NCBI GenBank assembly: GCA_946529195.1
Contig: CAMMZE010000100.1
Coordinates: 1 to 5,415 of the forward strand
DNA from: an uncultured Lachnospiraceae bacterium
GTDB lineage: Bacteria; Bacillota_A; Clostridia; Lachnospirales; Lachnospiraceae
Length of the DNA: 5,415 nt
Direction of reading: 5' to 3'
Under the pieces are notes generated by a model that ran no database searches, was not told the origin of the DNA, and saw only the letters and a list, made by a program, of their open reading frames with translations. This document shows, piece by piece, positions 1 to 5,415 of the stretch (within the stretch, counting starts at the first letter, position 1; each line of letters starts with the position of its first letter). A program made the position numbers and the translations under genes.

Positions 1-930
1 GCCAGAAATTATGAAGAGCAGGATTTCCTTACGGAAATGACCTACAGCGCATTTGCCAGCGGCCGCTATGATGAGGTGATGCTGGAGTATCTGATCCGCT
101 ATTACAACGGGCCGGTGGAAAATCTTTACGCAGTCTGGAAGGCTGCGCAGACCTTTGAAGTTCCCGCTTTTGCCCTGGAGGAGCGTTTCCTCTGCGCGGC
201 TCTGTTTACAGAGTCCATGATCGCGGAGGCAGGCAGTGTCTTCACCGTCTATTACGGGGAAAGACCGGATATGCGCATTGTCAGAGCTTTCCTGTCTCTC
301 TATTCCTACCGCTATCTGCGGGGAGAAGAAGAGGCGCAGCCGGATCTGTTCCGGATCCTTGAGATCGAACTGGAACAGAGCGGACCGGCACATGATGTGT
401 GCAGCTTAGCTCTGATCAAGTATTATGCGGAAGATTCGGCAAAGAGCGGAGAGGCCCATAACGGTATCTACAATGAGACGGCATCCTTTATCAACAGAGG
501 GATCCTGATGCCATTCTTCCGGAAGTTCTCCGGAACGGCCCAGGTGCCGCGCGCATTGACAGATTTTACCTATCTGGTATATGTTACGGATCCGGCCTGC
601 AATGTCAGCATCCGTTATGTGAAGAATGATGCTGACTGGAATGAGGCAGTGGAAGAGCCCATGCAGCGCGCGGTCGGCGGAATATTTGTTTCTTCCTTCC
701 GCCTGTTTGCCGGAGAGTCCATCCGCTACGAACTGACGGAGAAGGGAGACGGCGTTTTGCACAGTGCCGGCTCAGGCCTTCTGAAAGCGGATGAGACAGC
801 TGGCAATGCAGACTGGGTAAGCAGGATGATAGAGAGCGAACGCCTGGGAGACAGGGAGACGCTTTTAGAGACCATCCGGGAATATGACAGGTTTGACGGA
901 GCAGTGGAAAAGCTCTTTTCACTCAGATAG
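1..930 (+). CDS. C-terminal part of a large DUF5717-like protein (5' end outside the window)
   Basis: The reading frame is open from base 1 (it begins ARNYEEQDFLTE) to the TAG at 928-930, giving 309 residues. There is no convincing ribosome site before the in-frame ATG at 37, so this is the tail of a longer gene and not a gene starting at 37. Residues about 1-165 look all-helical and TPR/HEAT-like, with amphipathic helices rich in Tyr and Leu (MLEYLIRYYNG, VWKAAQTF, ALIKYY). Residues about 186-245 look like a beta-sandwich, with alternating strands ending in GGIFVSSFRLFAGESIRYEL. The tail from about 268 is helical again. No catalytic motif is visible. I recognise the pattern from memory as the C-terminus of the DUF5717 family, large Lachnospiraceae proteins of unknown function commonly next to DUF5716 genes, which fits the next gene. 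The function is unknown. No signal peptide can be judged because the N-terminus is missing. Confidence 0.72.
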   Translation, partial: ARNYEEQDFLTEMTYSAFASGRYDEVMLEYLIRYYNGPVENLYAVWKAAQTFEVPAFALEERFLCAALFTESMIAEAGSVFTVYYGERPDMRIVRAFLSLYSYRYLRGEEEAQPDLFRILEIELEQSGPAHDVCSLALIKYYAEDSAKSGEAHNGIYNETASFINRGILMPFFRKFSGTAQVPRALTDFTYLVYVTDPACNVSIRYVKNDADWNEAVEEPMQRAVGGIFVSSFRLFAGESIRYELTEKGDGVLHSAGSGLLKADETAGNADWVSRMIESERLGDRETLLETIREYDRFDGAVEKLFSLR

Positions 931-948
931 ATCGGAAATCATAAAAGC

Positions 949-955
949 TAAGGAG
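949..955 (+). promoter_or_regulatory. Ribosome binding site of the DUF5716-like gene
   Basis: TAAGGAG sits 5 bases before the ATG at 961, a near-perfect match to the anti-Shine-Dalgarno sequence. It fixes the start of the 700-residue protein. The whole gap from the preceding stop is only 30 bases, which leaves no room for a promoter plus leader. Confidence 0.85.
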
Positions 956-960
956 CAGCT

Positions 961-3063
961 ATGAATAGTTTTGAGAAGATCGTCGGGATAGACCTCTGCG
1001 AGGGAATGTCGCAGCTGAGCTGTTTTGATATGGAAAAGATGGAGCCCGGAACAGAACGGGAGATTCCTGCTCTTTTGCTGCACCGCAATGACGGCAGCTG
1101 GCTTGCCGGAGAGGCGGCCGCAGAAGCAGAAAAGGCGGGAGAGGGAATCCCGGTCCGGGGCTTTCTGACGGATCTTGACGGCAGTCCGGACCTGACGATC
1201 GGGACAGAATCCTTTTCAAAAGCGGATCTGATCGGAGAATTTCTCTGCAGGATCCTGGAGGAGGATGATAAGGAGGCCAGGGTATATCTGACAGTTACCG
1301 TTCCGGAGGCGACCCCGGCAATCTGCCAGGCCCTGCTTGCAGCCAGGGAGAGAACCGGCGCGGCGGAAAACACCTTTTCTGTTATGAGCCACATGCTGAG
1401 CGCCGAGTTTTACGCACTTTCCCAGAAGCATGAACTCTGGATGCATGATGTGGGCATTTTTGAATATGATCAGGCAGGCCTGCGCTATGAGCACCTGTCG
1501 ATCTCCGGCCAGAAACATCCGGCCATTGTCCGGGCCGGTATGCAGGATCTGAGTGCCTACATGAGCGGCAGCGAGCTGGTGCAGGAGGAGGAAAAAGACC
1601 GCGATGCGGCATTCCTGGAGGCTCTGAGGGCAGCCGCCGGCGAGACCCAGATCTCAACCTTTTATCTGGTTGGCGAAGGGTTTAAGGAAATCGGTGAGGG
1701 CAGCAGCTGGATGAACCGGTCCCTGCAGGCCCTGTGCGCAAAAAGGCGTCATGTCTTTGTGGGACAGAACTTTTATGTAAAAGGCGCCTGCTATAACAGT
1801 TATTATATGGCCATGCCGCAGGCCAGACCGGAATTTGTGGCGGCAGATACCGAGCTGACAACCGAAGAAATCTTTCTCTATATTTCCCAGCGGGGGAAAA
1901 TGGCAAGACTGCCTCTGATTCCCATGCAGACTGCCTGGTTTACGGCAGCCGGCACAGTCTGCGTGCTGCCTGACGGCGCGCAGGAGCTCATGCTGGGGGT
2001 ACAAAATGCCGTAACCGGAGACATGCACAGATATCCAGTCTCCCTGAAGGAACTGCCGGAACGGCCTGCCAAGACAAGCAAGATCCTGGTACACGCCCGC
2101 TATCTGGAGGAGAAGCGGCTGCAGCTGACCCTGACGGATCTGGGCTTTGGCGATCTCTTTCCCGCTTCCGGAAAGAAATGGGAGCAGGAGATCGCATTGG
2201 ATGCCGAAGAAGAAAGCGGCGCACAAAAAAATCTTACATGGCAGAGCGAGGGTCGGGTTCTGGAGTCATCCCTGCCCGGCAGTGTAAGTCCTTTGCAGAT
2301 TCCAAGAACCGGAAGCAAAGTCTATGCTTATGACGAGCTCTGCTGGTATGTAAAGGAGAATATTACAGCCCTGGATCTGGGATTTTTTGACGAAAGACTC
2401 TTTTCCTGGCTCAGGGATCTGACGGGAAACGACCGCTTTTCGGAGTCTCTGCGGCGCATGAAGGAAGATGGCCGGTCCATGTCGGATCTGGTGCGTTTCC
2501 TCTTTGGCGCGACAGATTATATTACTCCTGCGGAACAGAAAGAAACAGCCGCGGCCATTGCAGTACTGGAGAAGCAGGATGCTGCGACACGTGTCAAGAT
2601 GGTAGCGGATTATTATTACCGCTATGGGAAATATATGGCAGCAGCCCTGCAGTACCAGCATGCCATCTGGCTTTCAGAGCACGATGAGCAGGCCTCTGTG
2701 ACACGGAGCTTCAGGTCTGACCTCTGGCACAATATGGGACTTTCCCTCCTGCGTCTGGGCGACCGGCAGAGTGCCGTGCAGTGCCAGCAGAAGGCATTTC
2801 AGGAAAAAGAGGACGTCACCCTTGTCAGTGAATGTCTTTCCATTTACTATATGAGCGGAGACGAGGAAGCTTTCCATAATCTGGCAGAGAAATACCGGAT
2901 CCCGGAAAGTGTGCTGGCAGCGATCACAGAGAAATGTGACCAGGCGGGAATGGACTATGAAAGCTCCGAGAGAGCCCGGGAACTGGAAGAGCTTCTCGCG
3001 CAGCCGGGCAGAAAAGGGACTGCCAGATACATAGAAGAAACCAAAAAGCGGTACATCATATAA
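961..3063 (+). CDS. DUF5716-like protein: degenerate Hsp70-like ATPase fold with C-terminal TPR-like repeats
   Basis: This is a complete 700-residue protein, apparently cytoplasmic (no signal peptide or membrane segment). Its segments match the Hsp70 order. IVGIDLCEGMS (7-17) is at the phosphate-1 position; GSWLAGEAAAEA (45-56) resembles the Hsp70 vG..A segment. ARVYLTVTVPEATPAICQAL (106-125) resembles the Hsp70 ITVPAYFND helix entry. DVGIFEYD (163-170) is at phosphate-2, LVGEGFKEIG (236-245) at the adenosine motif, and FYVKGACYNS (271-280) at the usual DEAVA.GAA position. Residues about 315-411 resemble the Hsp70 substrate-binding beta region, including LKELPERPAKTSKILVHARY. A helical region follows (455-540), then TPR-like helix pairs (about 549-575 and 587-613). 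Asp11, Asp163 and Gly238 are kept, but the Gly/Thr-rich phosphate loops are not, so ATP binding is uncertain and hydrolysis unlikely. I recall the family as DUF5716; no function is established. It sits 30 bases after the DUF5717-like gene, its usual partner as I remember it. Confidence 0.72.
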   Translation: MNSFEKIVGIDLCEGMSQLSCFDMEKMEPGTEREIPALLLHRNDGSWLAGEAAAEAEKAGEGIPVRGFLTDLDGSPDLTIGTESFSKADLIGEFLCRILEEDDKEARVYLTVTVPEATPAICQALLAARERTGAAENTFSVMSHMLSAEFYALSQKHELWMHDVGIFEYDQAGLRYEHLSISGQKHPAIVRAGMQDLSAYMSGSELVQEEEKDRDAAFLEALRAAAGETQISTFYLVGEGFKEIGEGSSWMNRSLQALCAKRRHVFVGQNFYVKGACYNSYYMAMPQARPEFVAADTELTTEEIFLYISQRGKMARLPLIPMQTAWFTAAGTVCVLPDGAQELMLGVQNAVTGDMHRYPVSLKELPERPAKTSKILVHARYLEEKRLQLTLTDLGFGDLFPASGKKWEQEIALDAEEESGAQKNLTWQSEGRVLESSLPGSVSPLQIPRTGSKVYAYDELCWYVKENITALDLGFFDERLFSWLRDLTGNDRFSESLRRMKEDGRSMSDLVRFLFGATDYITPAEQKETAAAIAVLEKQDAATRVKMVADYYYRYGKYMAAALQYQHAIWLSEHDEQASVTRSFRSDLWHNMGLSLLRLGDRQSAVQCQQKAFQEKEDVTLVSECLSIYYMSGDEEAFHNLAEKYRIPESVLAAITEKCDQAGMDYESSERARELEELLAQPGRKGTARYIEETKKRYII

Positions 3064-3073
3064 ATCAATAAAC

Positions 3074-3081
3074 AAAAGGGG
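3074..3081 (+). promoter_or_regulatory. Ribosome binding site of the hydrolase gene
   Basis: AAAAGGGG ends 8 bases before the ATG at 3090. The 26-base gap is A-rich, but no recognisable -35/-10 pair is present, so it reads as a translation signal within an operon. Confidence 0.75.
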
Positions 3082-3089
3082 ATAACAAA

Positions 3090-3833
3090 ATGCAGAGATT
3101 TGAACTGACACAGTACAGTCAGCACTTGAACCGTGACATGCACATCCTGGTGCATGGCCATGACGGCCTTCCGATCCTGGCATTTCCGACCCAGGACAGT
3201 CTGTGTGACAACTACGAAGGGTTTGGAATGATCGATACGGTCGCAGATTATATAGAGAGCGGACAGATCCAGTTTTTCACGGTTGATACGATCGACAGGG
3301 AGAGCTGGTCAGATACCTTTGGGGACAAGGGACATCGTGCCTGGATGCAGGAGTGCTATTTCCGCTATATCGTGGAGGAGGCGCTTCCCTATATCATGGA
3401 AGTGAATGGGACAGGCAGGCAGCCGGTCACCATGGGATGCAGTCTGGGAGCGACACACGCGGCAATTGTATTTCTGCGCCGTCCGGACCTGTTTGGCGGT
3501 ATGCTGGGCCTTTCCGGCTGCTACAATGCGCCGGATTTCTGGGACGGCTGGTGCAATGATGTCCTCTATGACAATTCTCCGACATCATTTCTGGAGAACA
3601 TGCCGGAAAACCATCCCTACATCGATATTTACAATCAGAAAAAGATCATTATCTGCGCGGGGCAGGGTCCCTGGGAGGAGCAGGGGCTTCCCTCTGTGCA
3701 TCATTTAAAGAGCATTTTCTCCCGCAAGGGAATCGGAGCCTGGGTAGACCTTTGGGGATATGATGTCTGCCATGACTGGCCCTGGTGGAAAAAGCAGATC
3801 CGGTATTTCCTGCCTTATCTGCTGGAGAACTAA
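3090..3833 (+). CDS. Alpha/beta-hydrolase, COG4947 / esterase-D-like family
   Basis: This is a complete 247-residue cytoplasmic protein with no signal peptide. It has the alpha/beta-hydrolase order seen in the putative-esterase (esterase D/FGH-like) group. The N-terminal strands carry NRDMHILVHGHDGLPILAFP (14-33) and the VDTIDRESW segment (65-73). The nucleophile elbow is GCSLGA (116-121), so Ser118 is the likely nucleophile. A strand then leads into AGQGPWEEQ (190-198), where Glu196 or Glu197 is the best candidate for the acid, and His228 in YDVCHDWPWW (224-233) is the expected catalytic His. The length and the conserved Trp-rich C-terminus match the family I remember as COG4947, annotated only as a predicted esterase. 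The substrate is unknown. Carboxyl-ester hydrolysis follows from the fold and triad; the identity of the acid is inferred. It lies 26 bases after the DUF5716-like gene and 27 before folC, so it is probably co-transcribed with both. Confidence 0.85.
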   Translation: MQRFELTQYSQHLNRDMHILVHGHDGLPILAFPTQDSLCDNYEGFGMIDTVADYIESGQIQFFTVDTIDRESWSDTFGDKGHRAWMQECYFRYIVEEALPYIMEVNGTGRQPVTMGCSLGATHAAIVFLRRPDLFGGMLGLSGCYNAPDFWDGWCNDVLYDNSPTSFLENMPENHPYIDIYNQKKIIICAGQGPWEEQGLPSVHHLKSIFSRKGIGAWVDLWGYDVCHDWPWWKKQIRYFLPYLLEN

Positions 3834-3847
3834 AAAGCATTCAGAAA

Positions 3848-3854
3848 GAAGGGG
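3848..3854 (+). promoter_or_regulatory. Ribosome binding site of folC
   Basis: GAAGGGG ends 6 bases before the ATG at 3861 and supports that start. The resulting N-terminus (MNYQEAVAYINDIPRF) is typical of FolC proteins. Confidence 0.8.
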
Positions 3855-3860
3855 TACCGG

Positions 3861-5183
3861 ATGAATTATCAGGAGGCTGTGGCCTACATCAATGACATTC
3901 CGCGTTTTACCAAAGAGAAGTCGGCCGAAAATATGGAGCGTCTTCTGGATCGTTTCGGGCATCCGGAAGAGAGCTTCCGGTATATACATGTAGCGGGCAC
4001 CAACGGAAAGGGGTCTGTATGCGCTTATATTGACAGTATCCTGCGCAGCGGCGGGATCAGAACGGGCATGTTTACATCGCCCCACCTGGTGGAAATGACA
4101 GAACGCATGCGGGTCGACGGAAAGCAGATTTCCAGAGAAGCGTTTGCCGCTCTTTTTGAGGAAGTAAAGGCAGCAGTGGATGAGGGAACTGCGCAGGGAT
4201 ACCCGCATCCGACATTTTTTGAATGGCTTTATCTGATGGCTATGATCTGGTTTTCCAGAAATGGCGTGTCCTGCGGCGTGATCGAGACCGGCCTGGGAGG
4301 CAGGCTCGACGCGACCAATATTATAAAAAAACCTGCAGTCGAGGTCATCACTTCGATCAGCTTTGACCATATGGCCATTCTGGGGGATACGATTGAGCAG
4401 ATTGCCGGAGAAAAGGCCGGCATCATCAAGGAAGGGGTTCCCCTGGTCTGTGACGGAACAGATGCCCAGGCTCTGCAGGTGATCAGAAAGAAAGCGAAAG
4501 AGAAGGGCGTCTTCCCCGATGTCTTTGATTTTTCCATGGTGAAGAATCTGGTGATTAACGGGAGCAAGATCGATTTTTCGCTGCGCCTGCCGGGCGAAGA
4601 CAGCGACCGGCCCATGCATCTGAACACAAGAGGCGTTTACCAGATTGCCAACAGCAGTCTGGCCCTGATGGCTGTCAGAAAACTGATGGAGACAGATCCG
4701 GAACTTGCCGGAATCAGCGAAGAGGCGATTGACAAGGGCCTGGCCCTGATGCACTGGCCCGGAAGGCTGGAAGAAGTCCTTCCGCAGATTTATGTAGACG
4801 GCGCGCATAATGTCGGCGGCGCGCAGATGCTGGCAGAATCGATCATGACCAGTTTTTCCAGCCGTCCGGTCTGGATCGTCTTTGCTGTTGCAAATGACAA
4901 GGATTATGCGGAAATGGCGCATGTTCTGGGACAGCTTCCGAATCTGCAGGGCGTATTTGTGACCATGATTGACGGAGAAAGAAGCCTGAGCCCGCTCCGG
5001 GTAGCAGGACAGTTTCATAAATACTTCGACGGAAGTGTCCGCGTGGCGGCAGATGTAGCCGGCGCGATCCGGACCTGCCGTGAGAAGATGGATGACAGAG
5101 GCATCATGATCTGTACAGGGTCTCTGTATCTGGTAGGAATGATCAAGGACTCTCTGGGAGGGAATACAGATGATCAACTTTGA
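3861..5183 (+). CDS. folC: Bifunctional folylpolyglutamate synthase / dihydrofolate synthase
   Basis: FolC adds L-glutamate to dihydropteroate (making dihydrofolate) and further glutamates to reduced folates, using ATP, in the cytoplasm. The 440-residue length is normal for the family, and it belongs to the Mur-ligase-like ATP-dependent amide ligases. Visible motifs in order: the P-loop AGTNGKGS (45-52, Lys50), FTSPHL (71-76), PTFFEW (117-122), the Mg/ATP motif ETGLGGRLDATN (142-153), FDHMAILGDT (168-177), and GEKAGIIK (183-190), in which Lys185 is at the site of the carbamylated lysine known in FolC/Mur ligases. Then come the N-to-C domain hinge HWPGRLE (298-304), YVDGAHN (311-317) opening the glutamate-binding C-terminal domain, AVANDKDY (342-349) and CTGSLYLVG (418-426). 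All key residues are present and there is no frameshift. Whether it does both reactions or only polyglutamylation cannot be told from motifs, and no folP, folB or folK gene is in the window. The last 14 bases overlap the next gene. Confidence 0.97.
   Translation: MNYQEAVAYINDIPRFTKEKSAENMERLLDRFGHPEESFRYIHVAGTNGKGSVCAYIDSILRSGGIRTGMFTSPHLVEMTERMRVDGKQISREAFAALFEEVKAAVDEGTAQGYPHPTFFEWLYLMAMIWFSRNGVSCGVIETGLGGRLDATNIIKKPAVEVITSISFDHMAILGDTIEQIAGEKAGIIKEGVPLVCDGTDAQALQVIRKKAKEKGVFPDVFDFSMVKNLVINGSKIDFSLRLPGEDSDRPMHLNTRGVYQIANSSLALMAVRKLMETDPELAGISEEAIDKGLALMHWPGRLEEVLPQIYVDGAHNVGGAQMLAESIMTSFSSRPVWIVFAVANDKDYAEMAHVLGQLPNLQGVFVTMIDGERSLSPLRVAGQFHKYFDGSVRVAADVAGAIRTCREKMDDRGIMICTGSLYLVGMIKDSLGGNTDDQL
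5156..5162 (+). promoter_or_regulatory. Ribosome binding site of the 51-residue gene, inside folC
   Basis: GGGAGGG lies in the last codons of folC, 7 bases before the ATG at 5170. It encodes the Gly-Gly near the FolC C-terminus and also serves as a strong Shine-Dalgarno sequence, which is the main reason to accept the overlapping small gene. Confidence 0.75.
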
Positions 5184-5325
5184 AGAAGAATTAAAGAAAT
5201 TTAAACCCAGTCTGGAGATTGACAAAGCGGAGGATGCCATTTATCAGAATGACCTTCGCGATGTTATGGACCTGATTGAGGAAATCACAAAGGAACTCAA
5301 AGCCGCCGGCGGCAGCAGAAGTTAA
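5170..5325 (+). CDS. Small acidic helical protein, unknown function (51 residues)
   Basis: The ATG at 5170 lies inside the end of folC in another frame. Translation runs to TAA at 5323-5325, giving 51 residues that begin MINFEEELKKFKPSLEID and end TKELKAAGGSRS. The sequence is rich in Glu, Asp and Lys with regularly spaced Leu/Ile/Val/Met (for example DLRDVMDLIEEITKEL, residues 28-43), so it should form one or two amphipathic helices. It has no Cys, signal peptide or membrane segment. Support for a real gene: a strong Shine-Dalgarno 7 bases upstream, a 14-base overlap with folC that suggests translational coupling, and a following gene 16 bases downstream with its own ribosome site. I do not recognise a named family. 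The amphipathic character suggests a small adaptor or a subunit binding another protein, but that is inference. Confidence 0.72.
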   Translation: MINFEEELKKFKPSLEIDKAEDAIYQNDLRDVMDLIEEITKELKAAGGSRS

Positions 5326-5328
5326 ATA

Positions 5329-5335
5329 AAGGGGG
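5329..5335 (+). promoter_or_regulatory. Ribosome binding site of the zinc-ribbon gene
   Basis: AAGGGGG lies just after the stop of the 51-residue gene and 6 bases before the ATG at 5342. It supports that ATG as the start of the gene that runs off the window. Confidence 0.75.
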
Positions 5336-5341
5336 CAGTAG

Positions 5342-5415
5342 ATGAACTGTCGCAGATGTGACTGGCTGCTGGATAATGTATATATCTGTCCGCATTGCGG
5401 ATACGAGGATCCGGT
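5342..5415 (+). CDS. N-terminus of a zinc-ribbon protein (3' end outside the window)
   Basis: Only 24 codons are inside the window (MNCRRCDWLLDN, then VYICPHCGYEDP). Two CxxC knuckles are visible, Cys3/Cys6 and Cys16/Cys19, separated by nine residues, with a Gly right after the second pair. This is the compact rubredoxin-like zinc ribbon often found at the very start of bacterial proteins, where it binds one structural zinc ion. The rest of the protein and hence its role cannot be seen. It could be a stand-alone small ribbon protein or the N-terminal tag of a larger regulatory, membrane or TPR protein. The start is supported by AAGGGGG six bases upstream, and the 16-base gap from the previous stop places it in the same operon. 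Confidence 0.75.
   Translation, partial: MNCRRCDWLLDNVYICPHCGYEDP

Noticed and set aside
517..535. Inverted repeat TTCCGG / CCGGAA with a 7-base loop.
   Set aside because: It is a short 6-base stem inside coding sequence with no T-run after it. It is consistent with chance from common Phe, Arg, Ser and Gly codons.
37..930. Starting the first gene at the ATG at base 37.
   Set aside because: The frame is open all the way to base 1 with protein-like sequence, and no Shine-Dalgarno precedes base 37 (GGATTTCCTTACGGAA is weak). The gene is best treated as truncated by the window.
1654..2226. A 190-codon minus-strand open frame inside the DUF5716-like gene.
   Set aside because: It is antisense to a well-supported gene, has a low-complexity Cys/His/Gln-rich composition typical of shadow frames, and shows no family resemblance.
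3061..3089. A possible promoter in the A-rich gap before the hydrolase gene.
   Set aside because: The gap is only 26 bases after the stop codon, most of it taken by the ribosome site, and no TATAAT-like box with a TTGACA-like partner at proper spacing was seen.
3705..5240. A 511-codon open frame on the minus strand covering all of folC.
   Set aside because: It lies wholly opposite folC, whose motifs are complete. Its product has no recognisable motif and looks like a shadow of codon bias, and it also runs across both neighbouring gene ends. No upstream ribosome site was identified.
5302..5313. A perfect 12-base palindrome, GCCGCCGGCGGC, near the end of the 51-residue gene.
   Set aside because: It could form only a 4-base stem with a 4-base loop, is followed by A-rich sequence and not a T-run, and encodes Ala-Ala-Gly-Gly. 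It is not a convincing terminator or operator.

Overview
The window is a densely packed, one-directional (+ strand) stretch of a bacterial chromosome. It holds six consecutive genes, of which the first and last are cut by the window edges. Intergenic gaps are at most 30 bases, and each gene that starts inside the window has a strong purine-rich Shine-Dalgarno sequence 5-8 bases before its ATG. Together with the protein families, this points to a Firmicute of class Clostridia, most likely a gut-type Lachnospiraceae member with G+C around or slightly above 50% (judged by eye). That assignment is from recall of the families, not from a search.

Layout: (1) bases 1-930 encode the C-terminal 309 residues of a large protein that I recognise as DUF5717-like. 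(2) Bases 961-3063 encode a 700-residue DUF5716-like protein. Its segments line up, in order, with an Hsp70 nucleotide-binding domain and then an Hsp70-like substrate-binding beta region, followed by a helical region and TPR-like repeats. The nucleotide-binding motifs are degenerate. (3) Bases 3090-3833 encode a small alpha/beta-hydrolase of the COG4947 / esterase-D-like type with a visible Ser-His pair. (4) Bases 3861-5183 encode FolC, folylpolyglutamate/dihydrofolate synthase, with all signature motifs present. (5) Bases 5170-5325 encode a 51-residue acidic helical protein whose start lies inside the end of folC. (6) From base 5342 a zinc-ribbon protein (two CxxC knuckles) begins and runs off the window.

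The tight spacing suggests a single transcription unit with no internal promoter or terminator. FolC is the only gene with a firm biochemical role (folate polyglutamylation). The other genes do not form an obvious folate pathway, so the cluster looks like a conserved housekeeping neighbourhood of the lineage rather than one pathway. The most interesting part is the first pair: a large protein of unknown function next to a probable degenerate Hsp70-type protein with a TPR tail, which may work as a two-protein system. No RNA genes, mobile elements, CRISPR arrays or long repeats were seen.
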